DNA from: an uncultured Octadecabacter sp.
GTDB taxonomy: Bacteria > Pseudomonadota > Alphaproteobacteria > Rhodobacterales > Rhodobacteraceae
Assembly (NCBI GenBank): GCA_937969445.1
Contig: CALBVZ010000019.1
Span: 1-48,700, forward strand
Length of the DNA stretch: 48,700 bases
Direction of reading: 5' to 3'
Under the pieces are notes generated by a model that made no database searches, was not told the origin of the DNA, and saw only the letters and a program-made list of their open reading frames with translations. Shown piece by piece: positions 40,496 to 48,700 of this stretch. The translations under genes were made by a program, and so were the position numbers. Position 1 is the first letter of the stretch. Each line of letters opens with the position of its first letter.

Positions 40496-41128
40496 ATGAC
40501 TGAATTATATGCGTGCGTTGGGTCAGGAAATTGCATGAAGCCGTGGTTGGCGATGAACCAATTGGGTAAGGATTTCAATTTGAAGATGGTCGATGTTCTA
40601 AAAGGGGAGCAAAGGGGCGCGCCATATCTCGCGGTGAACCCGATGGGCGTTGTTCCATTCCTTGTCACGGCCGACGGCGATGGTATCGGCGAAAGCAATG
40701 CAATCCTTTGGTATCTCGCCGAAGGCACGTACCTCATGCCTCAAACAGAAAAAGCGCGCGCAGAGGCTTTGCAGTGGATGTTTTTTGAGCAATCCAAGCT
40801 CGAGCCCTTCATCGCGCCGGCACGGTTTTTCAATCACATTGTTCCGCAAGAGCGCGAAACCCATTTGGAAGATATTGTCGCGTGGCAAAAGGCAGCTCGC
40901 CCTGGATTGGCGAAGCTTGATAAGCATTTGTCGACCCGCCGTTTTATTCTTCAGCAAGGCTACAGCGTCGCGGACATTGCCCTGTTTGGCTATGTGCACG
41001 TTTTGCAAGAAGCCGGGTTGGATATTGAAGACACCCCAAACATTGCACGTTGGATCCAAGATGTAACCCAGACAGAGAACTTTTGTTCGCTTGATGAACT
41101 AAGCAGCCGCGCACAACTGGCGTCGTAA
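40496..41128 (+). CDS. Glutathione S-transferase family protein
   Basis: 210 residues. The N-terminal thioredoxin-like domain includes LYACVGSGNCMKPWLAMNQL, with a Ser/Cys near the glutathione site, NPMGVVPFLV with the cis-proline, and GESNAILWYLA with the gamma-glutamyl contact. The C-terminal helical domain has YSVADIALFGYVHVLQEAGL. ATG 40496 was preferred to 40457 because AAAGG precedes it at an acceptable distance and the protein starts as in the family. Substrate unknown. It is followed by the GGDEF-EAL gene. Confidence 0.82.
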   Translation: MTELYACVGSGNCMKPWLAMNQLGKDFNLKMVDVLKGEQRGAPYLAVNPMGVVPFLVTADGDGIGESNAILWYLAEGTYLMPQTEKARAEALQWMFFEQSKLEPFIAPARFFNHIVPQERETHLEDIVAWQKAARPGLAKLDKHLSTRRFILQQGYSVADIALFGYVHVLQEAGLDIEDTPNIARWIQDVTQTENFCSLDELSSRAQLAS

Positions 41129-41173
41129 TGCGCATATGCGTGTCATGAAATTGAAAGGACGTTTTCAGAAACG

Positions 41174-43219
41174 ATGAAGATGTTGTCGATCATGCAACAA
41201 GAGCCAACGCTATCGGTGCGCTCTGTATCTGAAGCTGGAGCAGGGGAGATCCTTGATCGCCTCGACGCTGCCGTTTGGGTATTTGATATCGACAATTCAC
41301 AGATCACGTTCGCGAACCCCGCAGCGCTTGAATTGTGGAAAGCCACGTCAGCTGAACAGTTATACGCGCGTGACTTAAAGACAGATATGACTCCGACTGT
41401 CGCAAAACGTTTAAAGCAATATCAAAACGACTTTACGCAAACAGATGCGGCGTTCACTGAGCTTTGGACGATCTATCCGAATGGCAAGCCTAAAAGTGTT
41501 ATGGTCGTTTATCGGGGCTATCGACTGGAAGACGGTCGAATGGCGATGCAATGCGAAGCCATAGGTGATTTCGATAACCAACCTGACAATTTACGCAGTG
41601 CTGAAGCGCTTTTGCATACGGACGTTTTGATCACGATGTTCAGTAAAGAAGGGCCGCCACTTTATCTAAATCCCGCGGCAAGAAATGTATTCCTTGCCCC
41701 GATTGAGAGTTTTGGCAGTCTTTTTGAAAAGCCTTCCGTTTTTAAAGAAGCAATTGCGCTGGTTGAGCGGGGCGGGGAAAATAGGTTGGTCTCTAAGTTG
41801 CGTACGGTTCTGGGCAATCGTTGGTTCGACTTATCTCTGAAAAGCTGTTCGGACGCTGTGACAGGGCAACCCGCGATACTTGTAACCGCGATCGACGTGA
41901 CTGAACTGAAAGAGGCGCGCGACAAAGCTCGCCACCTTGCCAATCGAGATCAGCTGACAAACCTGCACAATCGGTCATATCTTCAAGGCTATCTTGCGCG
42001 ACTGGAAGAAGACGGTGAAGCGCTCGGCAGCACTATCATCTTTTTCGATGTGGACCGCTTCAAGCTCATCAATGACAGGTACGGACACGAGGCGGGGGAT
42101 ACCGTTCTCATCCAAATCGCTGAGCGCGCGAGGGCCGCGTTACGCACGCAGGACATGGTCGCGCGACTGGGCGGAGATGAGTTCGTTGTTGTCATCGAGG
42201 GGCGGTGCTCCCGTGCGGCGCTTGAAAAACAAATTGAGCGATTGCGCAGCGCGATTTCCGCACCGATCCTGCACGACAAAACCCGTATCGACACGACCAT
42301 TAGTGTCGGTGTCGCTGGCTACACAGATGAAACCACGCGCTTCACGGATGTATTGCGGGACGCAGACATCGCGCTTTATGCGTCCAAGCAGGCGGGGCGG
42401 GACCGCATAACATTCTTTAGCACCGAGATGGGTGCTGCTGCGTTAGAACGTGATCAAACGGAAATCGCCCTCAAAAAGGCAGTGCAAGAGCACGAGTTTG
42501 TGCTTCATTATCAACCACGGCTTGATATTCGGTCGGGTAAGATTGTTGGCGCTGAAGGGTTAGTGCGCTGGCACCGTCCTGGACATGGTCTTGTGATGCC
42601 AAATGCCTTCATCTCAATCTGCGAGGAAACAGGCCTGATTGATGAGTTGGGCAAGATGGTACTCCAAATCGGATGTGCGCAGGCGATCACATGGCGCCGC
42701 GCGGGGCTCGAATTGGATCTATCGCTCAATGTTTCGCCGCGTCAGTTCGCTGACCCAGGTTTCCTTCCATTACTGAAGGAGCTCGCGGCCCAAACCGATT
42801 TCCCCCACGGGCATATTGAGCTGGAAATTACTGAAAATGTGTTGATCGGCGATCATGCGTCAATTGCTGAAAAACTGAAAGCGATTACCGCAATGGGATA
42901 TCGGATCGCAATTGACGATTTCGGAACCGGTTATTCCAACCTGTCTTATATTTCGCGGTTCCCTTTAACGTGCTTGAAAATCGATCGGTCATTCGTTGAC
43001 CAACTCCCAGCGTCAGGCCCAGTTGTTCAACTGATTTTAACCCTTGGTCAACAAATCGGCGCGCGTGTTGTATCGGAAGGGGTAGAAACCCAAGAGCAGC
43101 TTGATTGGCTGATTGAGCATAACTGCGAAGAGGCGCAAGGATATCTGATCACACGTCCCCTAGATGTGGATGGGTTTGAGGCATTCTTACAAGGTACTAT
43201 TCCAGCAGGCGCGCCCTAA
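41174..43219 (+). CDS. PAS-GGDEF-EAL cyclic di-GMP regulator
   Basis: 681 residues. One or two PAS-like sensor regions (about 20-240, beginning EILDRLDAAVWVFDIDN) precede a GGDEF domain with intact GGDEF at 333-337 and an EAL domain whose motif reads EGL at 461-463. The EAL domain keeps ELEITENVL, IDDFGTGYSNLSYISRFPL and LKIDRSFV, so both domains look catalytic, though EGL for EAL could reduce activity. No membrane segment was seen. In a polysaccharide-rich neighbourhood, c-di-GMP control of exopolysaccharide is a natural hypothesis, but no direct link is in the sequence. Confidence 0.9.
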   Translation: MKMLSIMQQEPTLSVRSVSEAGAGEILDRLDAAVWVFDIDNSQITFANPAALELWKATSAEQLYARDLKTDMTPTVAKRLKQYQNDFTQTDAAFTELWTIYPNGKPKSVMVVYRGYRLEDGRMAMQCEAIGDFDNQPDNLRSAEALLHTDVLITMFSKEGPPLYLNPAARNVFLAPIESFGSLFEKPSVFKEAIALVERGGENRLVSKLRTVLGNRWFDLSLKSCSDAVTGQPAILVTAIDVTELKEARDKARHLANRDQLTNLHNRSYLQGYLARLEEDGEALGSTIIFFDVDRFKLINDRYGHEAGDTVLIQIAERARAALRTQDMVARLGGDEFVVVIEGRCSRAALEKQIERLRSAISAPILHDKTRIDTTISVGVAGYTDETTRFTDVLRDADIALYASKQAGRDRITFFSTEMGAAALERDQTEIALKKAVQEHEFVLHYQPRLDIRSGKIVGAEGLVRWHRPGHGLVMPNAFISICEETGLIDELGKMVLQIGCAQAITWRRAGLELDLSLNVSPRQFADPGFLPLLKELAAQTDFPHGHIELEITENVLIGDHASIAEKLKAITAMGYRIAIDDFGTGYSNLSYISRFPLTCLKIDRSFVDQLPASGPVVQLILTLGQQIGARVVSEGVETQEQLDWLIEHNCEEAQGYLITRPLDVDGFEAFLQGTIPAGAP

Positions 43220-43282
43220 TATTGTACGAACTGGACGCCATGCCGAAACTGCTGTCTGTTGCGCAAAACGCAGGAGGGCACG

Positions 43283-44977
43283 ATGGCCGATCTTACTCAT
43301 CAAATTTCGCAAGGACGTGGCGATAGTCCAGCAGATTTAGTTCTGCGTGGTGCGCAGGTGTTCGACGTCATTTCTGGTGCGATGTTGGAGGGCGATGTCG
43401 CAATATGTGGGGACACGATTGTCGGCACATGCGCGACTTATGAAGGTCGTGAAATTATCGATGTGAGCGGGCTAACCCTTGTTCCGGGCTTTATCGATAC
43501 GCATCTGCATATCGAAAGCAGCCTTGTCACCCCGTTCGAATTTGACCGACTCGTAACCCCGCTCGGTGTTACGACTGCAATTTGTGATCCCCATGAAATC
43601 GCTAATGTTTTAGGCGTTGAAGGCATTCAGTATTTCTTAGACGCCGCGCTTGAGACGGTTCTGGATATCCGCGTAAATCTGAGTTCCTGCGTGCCATCAA
43701 CGGATATGGAAACCTCTGGTGCGCGGATTGAGGCGGAGGACCTTGAACCGCTACGTTCCCATCCGCAGGTTATCGGATTGGCTGAGGTCATGAATTACCC
43801 TGGTGTCATTCATCAAGATCCCGGGATCATGGCGAAACTTGAAGCCTTTCGAGGTGGGCATATTGACGGTCATGCGCCAATGCTTTCAGGCAAAGACCTT
43901 AACGCCTATATCGCCGCAGGAATTCGCACCGAACACGAAGCGACGTCGGTAGATGAAGCCCGTGAGAAACTGCAGAAAGGGTTGCGGGTTTTGATCCGAG
44001 AGGGGTCAGTTTCTAAAGATCTCGACGCGCTTTTGCCGCTGCTGGATGAGCGCACCGCGAGCTACATGTGCTTTTGCACGGATGATCGGAATCCGCTTGA
44101 TATCGGTGAACACGGCCATCTTGATTACCTCATCAGAACGGCCATCGCGCGTGGTGTGTCGCCTGTCGCTGTTTACCGTGCTGCGTCCTTGTCAGCGGCT
44201 GAGGCGTTTGGGCTGAAGGATCGTGGACTGATCGCGCCGGGGCAACGCGCGGATATCGTCGCCCTTGGAAGCCTAGAAAACTGCGATGCGATGCTGACGT
44301 TTTGTGGCGGGGTTCATGCAGCCGAAGCGACATTTAGGGCACGTAAAATCACCCCCCCCATCGGGCGCAACTCCGTGAACGCGCCAACCGTTCAAGCGCA
44401 GGATTTTCGAACGGCCTCTAATCGCAGCGAAACGGATGTCATCGGCGTTGTTCCTGGCAAGATCATTACCGAACATCTGCACGATAAAATTGAGCCGAAA
44501 AATGGCGACAAAGCACCGGACATTACGCGCGACCTCATCAAGATCGCCGTGATTGAGCGCCATGGCATAAACGGGAATATCGCGACTGGATTTGTAAAAG
44601 GGTTTGGCTTGCAAAGCGGGGCCATCGGGTCAACGGTTTGCCACGATCACCACAACATTGCCTGCGTCGGCGCAAATTACGACGACATGGCGTTGGCCTG
44701 TAATCGAATGGCTGAGCTTGAAGGTGGGTTTGTGGTGGCGCAGAACGGTAAGATCCTTGCCGAATTGGCGTTGCCCGTTGCTGGTCTGATGAGCTTGGAA
44801 CCGTTTGAGACTGTGCGCGAGACCTTGGAAGACCTGCGCGATGCCGCCAAGAGCCTCGGTGTGACGCTCGAAGAACCCTTCCTTCAGCTTGCGTTTCTCG
44901 CGCTTCCTGTGATTCCGATGCTCAAGATCACGGATCGCGGCATGGTTGATGTCGCGAAGTTCGAGATCATAAGTTAG
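43283..44977 (+). CDS. ade: Adenine deaminase
   Basis: 564-residue amidohydrolase converting adenine to hypoxanthine in purine salvage. Metal-site motifs: [30 protein letters not shown], and in the C-terminal part [12 protein letters not shown]. The usual length for bacterial Ade is about 580-600. ATG 43283 is preceded by AGGAGGG at an ideal distance, which rejects the in-frame start at 43259. Convergent with the P-loop kinase gene, stops overlapping at 44974-44977. Confidence 0.93.
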   Translation: MADLTHQISQGRGDSPADLVLRGAQVFDVISGAMLEGDVAICGDTIVGTCATYEGREIIDVSGLTLVPGFIDTHLHIESSLVTPFEFDRLVTPLGVTTAICDPHEIANVLGVEGIQYFLDAALETVLDIRVNLSSCVPSTDMETSGARIEAEDLEPLRSHPQVIGLAEVMNYPGVIHQDPGIMAKLEAFRGGHIDGHAPMLSGKDLNAYIAAGIRTEHEATSVDEAREKLQKGLRVLIREGSVSKDLDALLPLLDERTASYMCFCTDDRNPLDIGEHGHLDYLIRTAIARGVSPVAVYRAASLSAAEAFGLKDRGLIAPGQRADIVALGSLENCDAMLTFCGGVHAAEATFRARKITPPIGRNSVNAPTVQAQDFRTASNRSETDVIGVVPGKIITEHLHDKIEPKNGDKAPDITRDLIKIAVIERHGINGNIATGFVKGFGLQSGAIGSTVCHDHHNIACVGANYDDMALACNRMAELEGGFVVAQNGKILAELALPVAGLMSLEPFETVRETLEDLRDAAKSLGVTLEEPFLQLAFLALPVIPMLKITDRGMVDVAKFEIIS

Positions 44978-45618
44978 GCGATCTGTCCGTCCGCAGTGAG
45001 GGTCAGCATTGCTGGCAAAGCCTTGTCTAAAACGTCTTGTGCGTTGGGAAGGTCGTTCATTGTGGCGCGTCGTGTCGCGGCGGTCTGGCTCAATCCGTGA
45101 CTAAGCCAACGTTGAATAAGTCGCGCACGCAAGTCTTCCATCGGCACGTCAAGGCGCACCGAAAGCGTCCAGAGAGGGGCGAGATTGAACCATGGGGCGT
45201 CGTCAAACAGCAGGTAATTGCCTTCAACAACGACCACTTCGGCGCTGGCGGGCACGATCCGCGCCCCTGCGATTGCGATATCACGGGTACGGTCGAAAAT
45301 TGGAACAGAAACGTCTGCGCGTTCCTTTAGACGGCGTACCAAATGAATGAACCCCGCTCCGTCAAAGGTATGTGGCGCACCTTTGCGATTTAGTTCTCCA
45401 CGCGCTTTAAGTACTTGATTATCTAAATGAAAACCGTCTTGCGGTACGATTGCGGTTTCACATTTCTGGGCGTTCAACCGTCTTGCGAGTTCTTCTGCTA
45501 GCGTGGTTTTACCGCTTGCTGGCGGGCCCGCGATTGCGACAAGAATACGCGTTGGCCCGTCCCGAAGGGCGTGAATTCGTTCGGCCAGAATGTTGATTTG
45601 GGGCGTGAGGTCTAACAA
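44974..45618 (-). CDS. P-loop nucleoside or sugar kinase-like protein
   Basis: 214-residue kinase of the uridine-kinase/PRK-like fold. Walker A is [31 protein letters not shown] gives the metal-binding Asp; [16 protein letters not shown] and [15 protein letters not shown] follow. Related proteins are annotated as nucleoside triphosphate hydrolase, fructose-transport-linked FrcK or pantothenate-kinase-like; the substrate cannot be settled. The start appears to be TTG 45618, with GGAG about seven bases upstream; no in-frame ATG precedes the conserved region. Confidence 0.75.
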   Translation of the reverse strand: MLDLTPQINILAERIHALRDGPTRILVAIAGPPASGKTTLAEELARRLNAQKCETAIVPQDGFHLDNQVLKARGELNRKGAPHTFDGAGFIHLVRRLKERADVSVPIFDRTRDIAIAGARIVPASAEVVVVEGNYLLFDDAPWFNLAPLWTLSVRLDVPMEDLRARLIQRWLSHGLSQTAATRRATMNDLPNAQDVLDKALPAMLTLTADGQIA

Positions 45619-45675
45619 AGAGGTCTCCAGTTCAATTCATTTGAATCGATGCTGGGTTGTTCCGCAAGAGGGTTG

Positions 45676-46362
45676 CTAGCGCGGCGGCAAGTTTCGGCTA
45701 GCATCCTTGCGAAGCGATGGCTTCATCTTATCACCATTTGCATCCAAAAATGCCCAAACACGCGGCGCATCATGGCGGCCTAATTCACGCAGCCACCACG
45801 AAACGGACTTTTGGATGAACCAAGCTGGGTCATTGGTGTACTCAGCAGCCCAGTCCAAAACACGCTCGCGAATTTCCAAGTCCTGTGGTTTTGGGTTGTT
45901 CATCTTCGTCCAAGGTAATGTCATGACCATGGCGGCGCGTTTCGTCCAAAGGTGATCAGAGGTTGTCCATGTTTCAATGGTGTCGATGCGCGAGGGATCG
46001 GCGAGCAAGCGACGAGAGCCAGCGCCGCTGACGTGATCAGCAATCGCCCAAGAATCAAATTGTGGAACCCATGACTGTATTAGGTCCCAAACAGCATCAT
46101 CTGGATTGATACGGGCCTGCACGAGAAGCTTTGCCGCAGCGACGCGGGCTTCATGGATATTGCTGTCCCAGAGTTCGGCGGCAAGCGTTGTGCGATCGTC
46201 AAGCGAAAGCGCGGCGCGCCATTCTTTGACGGCGTCGTAGATCACAGGGTTCGCCACGCCGAAGTAGGGGCGGTCCTCCTTGTGATAGGCTTTCATCTCA
46301 GCCGCTTTTTGCGGGTTGGCGTGGATCTGCAACGCCGCAATCGCGTCCTCAAGAGGGATCAT
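45676..46362 (-). CDS. AlkD-like DNA alkylation repair protein
   Basis: 228-residue HEAT-repeat-like DNA glycosylase family protein. Typical strings are YFGVANPVIYDAVKEW, VPQFDSWAIADHVSGAG with the Trp and Asp expected at the DNA-binding groove, and AWFIQKSVSWWLRELGRHD. It would excise N3/N7-alkylated purines. The ATG overlaps the glmS stop as ATGA, so it is coupled to glmS. Confidence 0.83.
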   Translation of the reverse strand: MIPLEDAIAALQIHANPQKAAEMKAYHKEDRPYFGVANPVIYDAVKEWRAALSLDDRTTLAAELWDSNIHEARVAAAKLLVQARINPDDAVWDLIQSWVPQFDSWAIADHVSGAGSRRLLADPSRIDTIETWTTSDHLWTKRAAMVMTLPWTKMNNPKPQDLEIRERVLDWAAEYTNDPAWFIQKSVSWWLRELGRHDAPRVWAFLDANGDKMKPSLRKDASRNLPPR

Positions 46363-48176
46363 TCTACGGTCACCGATTTCGCCAAGTTACGGGGCTGGTC
46401 AACGTCTGTGCCTTTGGCAACGGCTGTGTGATAGGCCAATAGCTGCGCAGGGATCGCGTAGACGATGGGGGCGACGAAGGGGTCAACTTCTGGCATCAGG
46501 ATCGTGTCCCAAACGCCAGGGCCGGCTTCCTTGGCGCCTTGTTCATCCGTGATCAAAAGCACCTTGCCGCCACGGGCCATAACTTCTTGCATGTTGGAAA
46601 TCGTCTTGTCGAACAGAGCGTCACGTGGCGCCATAACGATGACGGGTACATGTTCATCAACCAGCGCGATTGGTCCGTGCTTAAGTTCACCTGACGCATA
46701 AGCTTCCGCGTGTATGTAGCTGATTTCTTTTAGTTTAAGCGCGCCCTCATGTGCGAGTGCATACATCGGGCCACGGCCTAAAAACAGAATATCACGTGCT
46801 TCCGCAAGGTTGCGAGAAACCGCCTTTGTGCGTTCCCCAAGCGCTAACGCATGGTTCATGATACCGGGAACAGACTGCACTTGCTCAAGCGCCTCGGCGA
46901 CTTGTTTTGCATCCATATGTCCCCGGTCCTGCGCGGCTTTGATTGCAAGGATCGCAAGGACAGTCAGTTGGCATGTGAACGCTTTAGTGGACGCAACACC
47001 GATTTCAGCGCCAGCCAAAATGGGCAGCGGCAGGTCGCTTTCACGCGCGATTGAGCTTTCAGGAACGTTCACCACAGAGATGATTTTGTCGACCTTGCCT
47101 TCGCAGTAGCGCAGCGCAGCGAGGGTATCAGCGGTTTCGCCTGATTGGCTGACGAATAGGGCCGCCGTGCCTTTGGTGATCGGAGGCTCGCGGTAGCGGA
47201 ATTCAGACGCGACGTCGATTTCGACGGGCAGGCGCGCGACTTGTTCAAACCAGTATTTGGCCACGAGACAAGCGTAATACGCGGTGCCACAGGCCACCAT
47301 TGTCAAGCGGTCTAACTTTGCAAAATCGAGGCCTGGATCGGGAAGTTCGATTTTGCCGTTCTTGATGTAATAGCCAAGAGCGTTGGTCAGGACAGACGGC
47401 TGTTCAGCGATTTCTTTGGACATGAAATGCTTGTGCCCGCCTTTGTCGACGGAGGCGGTGTCGATGTTGATGACGCGCATTTCGCGATTGGCGATGCGGC
47501 CTTCACCGTCGCGAATTTCAACTGACGTGCGGGTGATAATGGCCCAATCGCCTTCATCCAGATAGGTAATTTTGTCAGTCATCGGGGCGAGCGCGATGGC
47601 GTCTGAGCCGACGAAATTCTCGCCATCACCGTGACCAATCGCAAGGGGGGAACCCTTGCGCGCTGCGATCATCAGGTCTTCTTCGCCTTCAAAAAGGAAA
47701 CACAGTGCATAAGCGCCCTCAAGCCGCGCGATGGTTTGTTCTGCGGCATCGCGAGGGGCAAGCCCTTGATCCAAAAGACTTTGGGCGAGCAGGGCGACGG
47801 TTTCCGTGTCGGTGTCCGTTTCGTAGCCGATACCTTGTTCTGCGAGCTCTTCGCGCAATTCGCGAAAGTTTTCGATGATGCCGTTGTGAACGACAGCAAC
47901 ATTGCCCGCTTTGTGAGGGTGTGCGTTGTTCACGTTCGGCTGGCCGTGAGTCGCCCAGCGGGTGTGGCCGATGCCGGATTTTCCGGCGAGGGGCTCATGC
48001 ACTAGCAAATCCTGCAGGTTTACCAGTTTTCCAACGGCACGGCGACGATCAAGCGCGCCGTCGTTTACGGTTGCGATACCCGCGCTGTCATAGCCGCGAT
48101 ACTCTAGCCGTTTGAGCGCCTCAACAAGGATTGGGGCTGCTTCATGCTGTCCAAGGACACCTACAATTCCACACAT
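46359..48176 (-). CDS. glmS: Glutamine-fructose-6-phosphate transaminase (isomerizing)
   Basis: 605 residues, full length. Cys2 is the glutaminase nucleophile in MCGIVGVLGQ, followed by LEYRGYDSAGIA and HTRWATHGQPN. The C-terminal half has two SIS domains, including SQSGETADTLAALRYC and the end VDQPRNLAKSVTVE. It makes glucosamine-6-phosphate for peptidoglycan and lipid A. GGAG lies inside the glmU end, two bases after the glmU stop at 48179, so glmU and glmS form an operon with the AlkD-like gene behind. Confidence 0.96.
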   Translation of the reverse strand: MCGIVGVLGQHEAAPILVEALKRLEYRGYDSAGIATVNDGALDRRRAVGKLVNLQDLLVHEPLAGKSGIGHTRWATHGQPNVNNAHPHKAGNVAVVHNGIIENFRELREELAEQGIGYETDTDTETVALLAQSLLDQGLAPRDAAEQTIARLEGAYALCFLFEGEEDLMIAARKGSPLAIGHGDGENFVGSDAIALAPMTDKITYLDEGDWAIITRTSVEIRDGEGRIANREMRVINIDTASVDKGGHKHFMSKEIAEQPSVLTNALGYYIKNGKIELPDPGLDFAKLDRLTMVACGTAYYACLVAKYWFEQVARLPVEIDVASEFRYREPPITKGTAALFVSQSGETADTLAALRYCEGKVDKIISVVNVPESSIARESDLPLPILAGAEIGVASTKAFTCQLTVLAILAIKAAQDRGHMDAKQVAEALEQVQSVPGIMNHALALGERTKAVSRNLAEARDILFLGRGPMYALAHEGALKLKEISYIHAEAYASGELKHGPIALVDEHVPVIVMAPRDALFDKTISNMQEVMARGGKVLLITDEQGAKEAGPGVWDTILMPEVDPFVAPIVYAIPAQLLAYHTAVAKGTDVDQPRNLAKSVTVE

Positions 48177-48178
48177 TT

Positions 48179-48700
48179 TCAGGACTCCTTAGCGGCGTTT
48201 GCCTTCTTAGACTTTAACTTTTCGAACATCCGACGGGCAAAACCTGTCTTGTTCTCTTGGCGGGCGCGGCCAACGGCCAAATCACCATCGGGCACGTCTT
48301 TTGTGACGATGGTTCCCGTGGCCGTCATGCTGTCATCGCCCAGCGTTACCGGTGCAACAAGCATTGTGTTTGACCCCACGAAGACGTTCTTGCCAATCGT
48401 TGTGCGATGTTTGAACACGCCGTCGTAATTGCAGGTGATTGTGCCTGCGCCGACATTGGACTTCTCGCCAATTTGCGCGTCACCAATATAGCTGAGGTGG
48501 TTCACCTTCGCGCCAGCATCGATCGTCGCATTTTTAATTTCCACGAAGTTTCCAATTTTCACGCCTTCGGACAGTTCAGCACCGGGACGCAGACGCGCGT
48601 AGGGACCAACCACGCTTTCACGCGACACATGGCACCCTTCGAGGTGGCTAAAGGCACGGATGGTGGCGTTGTTTTCAACGGTCACGCCTGGGGCAAAAAC
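48179..48700 (-). CDS. glmU: GlmU, C-terminal acetyltransferase part, cut by window edge
   Basis: Bifunctional N-acetylglucosamine-1-phosphate uridylyltransferase / glucosamine-1-phosphate acetyltransferase. The visible 173 residues are the left-handed beta-helix: [40 protein letters not shown] and [16 protein letters not shown] carry the acetyl-CoA site. The C-terminus ends [11 protein letters not shown]. The upstream part is outside the window. Confidence 0.95.
   Translation of the reverse strand, partial: VFAPGVTVENNATIRAFSHLEGCHVSRESVVGPYARLRPGAELSEGVKIGNFVEIKNATIDAGAKVNHLSYIGDAQIGEKSNVGAGTITCNYDGVFKHRTTIGKNVFVGSNTMLVAPVTLGDDSMTATGTIVTKDVPDGDLAVGRARQENKTGFARRMFEKLKSKKANAAKES

Overview
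The window looks like a chromosomal segment of a marine alphaproteobacterium, most likely of the Roseobacter group (Rhodobacteraceae). The evidence is family-level similarity read by eye: alginate-oligosaccharide ABC importer parts, a class II ribonucleotide reductase, a DUF2793 protein, an RTX protein with a C-terminal secretion-type tail, and moderate GC with TTAA-rich intergenic spacers. No rRNA, tRNA, insertion sequence or CRISPR array was seen.

Region 1 (1-14.9 kb) is a uronate-oligosaccharide catabolic locus, most probably for alginate. An eight-gene minus-strand operon (12743 down to 3629) encodes an AlgS-AlgM1-AlgM2-AlgQ type importer, a cytoplasmic PL15 exo-lyase, KdgF, and two dehydrogenases able in principle to reduce the resulting keto-uronate. 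To its left, kduI-kduD-Gfo/Idh (plus) and kdgK (minus, cut by the window edge) diverge from a palindrome. To its right are a glucarate-dehydratase-like enolase and a FadR-type GntR regulator (plus). The divergent spacers at 690-713 and 12811-12841 share an 11-base word in the same orientation relative to the catabolic operons, and in both it contains a TATACT -10-like hexamer. This suggests one regulator acting on both operons.

Region 2 (14.9-37.1 kb), after a MATE exporter, is an exopolysaccharide or capsule locus. It has the four dTDP-L-rhamnose genes split into rfbBC (minus) and rfbDA (plus), with an RTX protein, a DUF2793 protein and a 53-residue protein between them. It also has a GDP-mannose gene (manC type), two different sulfotransferases, four glycosyltransferases (one a 1070-residue GT2-GT4 fusion) and an ABC polysaccharide exporter. 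The exporter permease is encoded divergently from its KpsE-like and KpsT-like partners. A sulfated polysaccharide containing rhamnose and mannose-derived sugars is a reasonable inference. Two exact TTAA-N7-TTAA sites resembling CtrA boxes lie just upstream of rfbA and of the first sulfotransferase.

Region 3 (37.1-48.7 kb) is mostly housekeeping: nagA, a short class II ribonucleotide reductase coupled to a DUF1653 protein, a GST, a GGDEF-EAL protein, adenine deaminase, a P-loop kinase, an AlkD-like glycosylase, glmS and the 3' part of glmU. Amino-sugar metabolism (nagA, glmS, glmU) recurs here and may feed cell-envelope and exopolysaccharide precursors.
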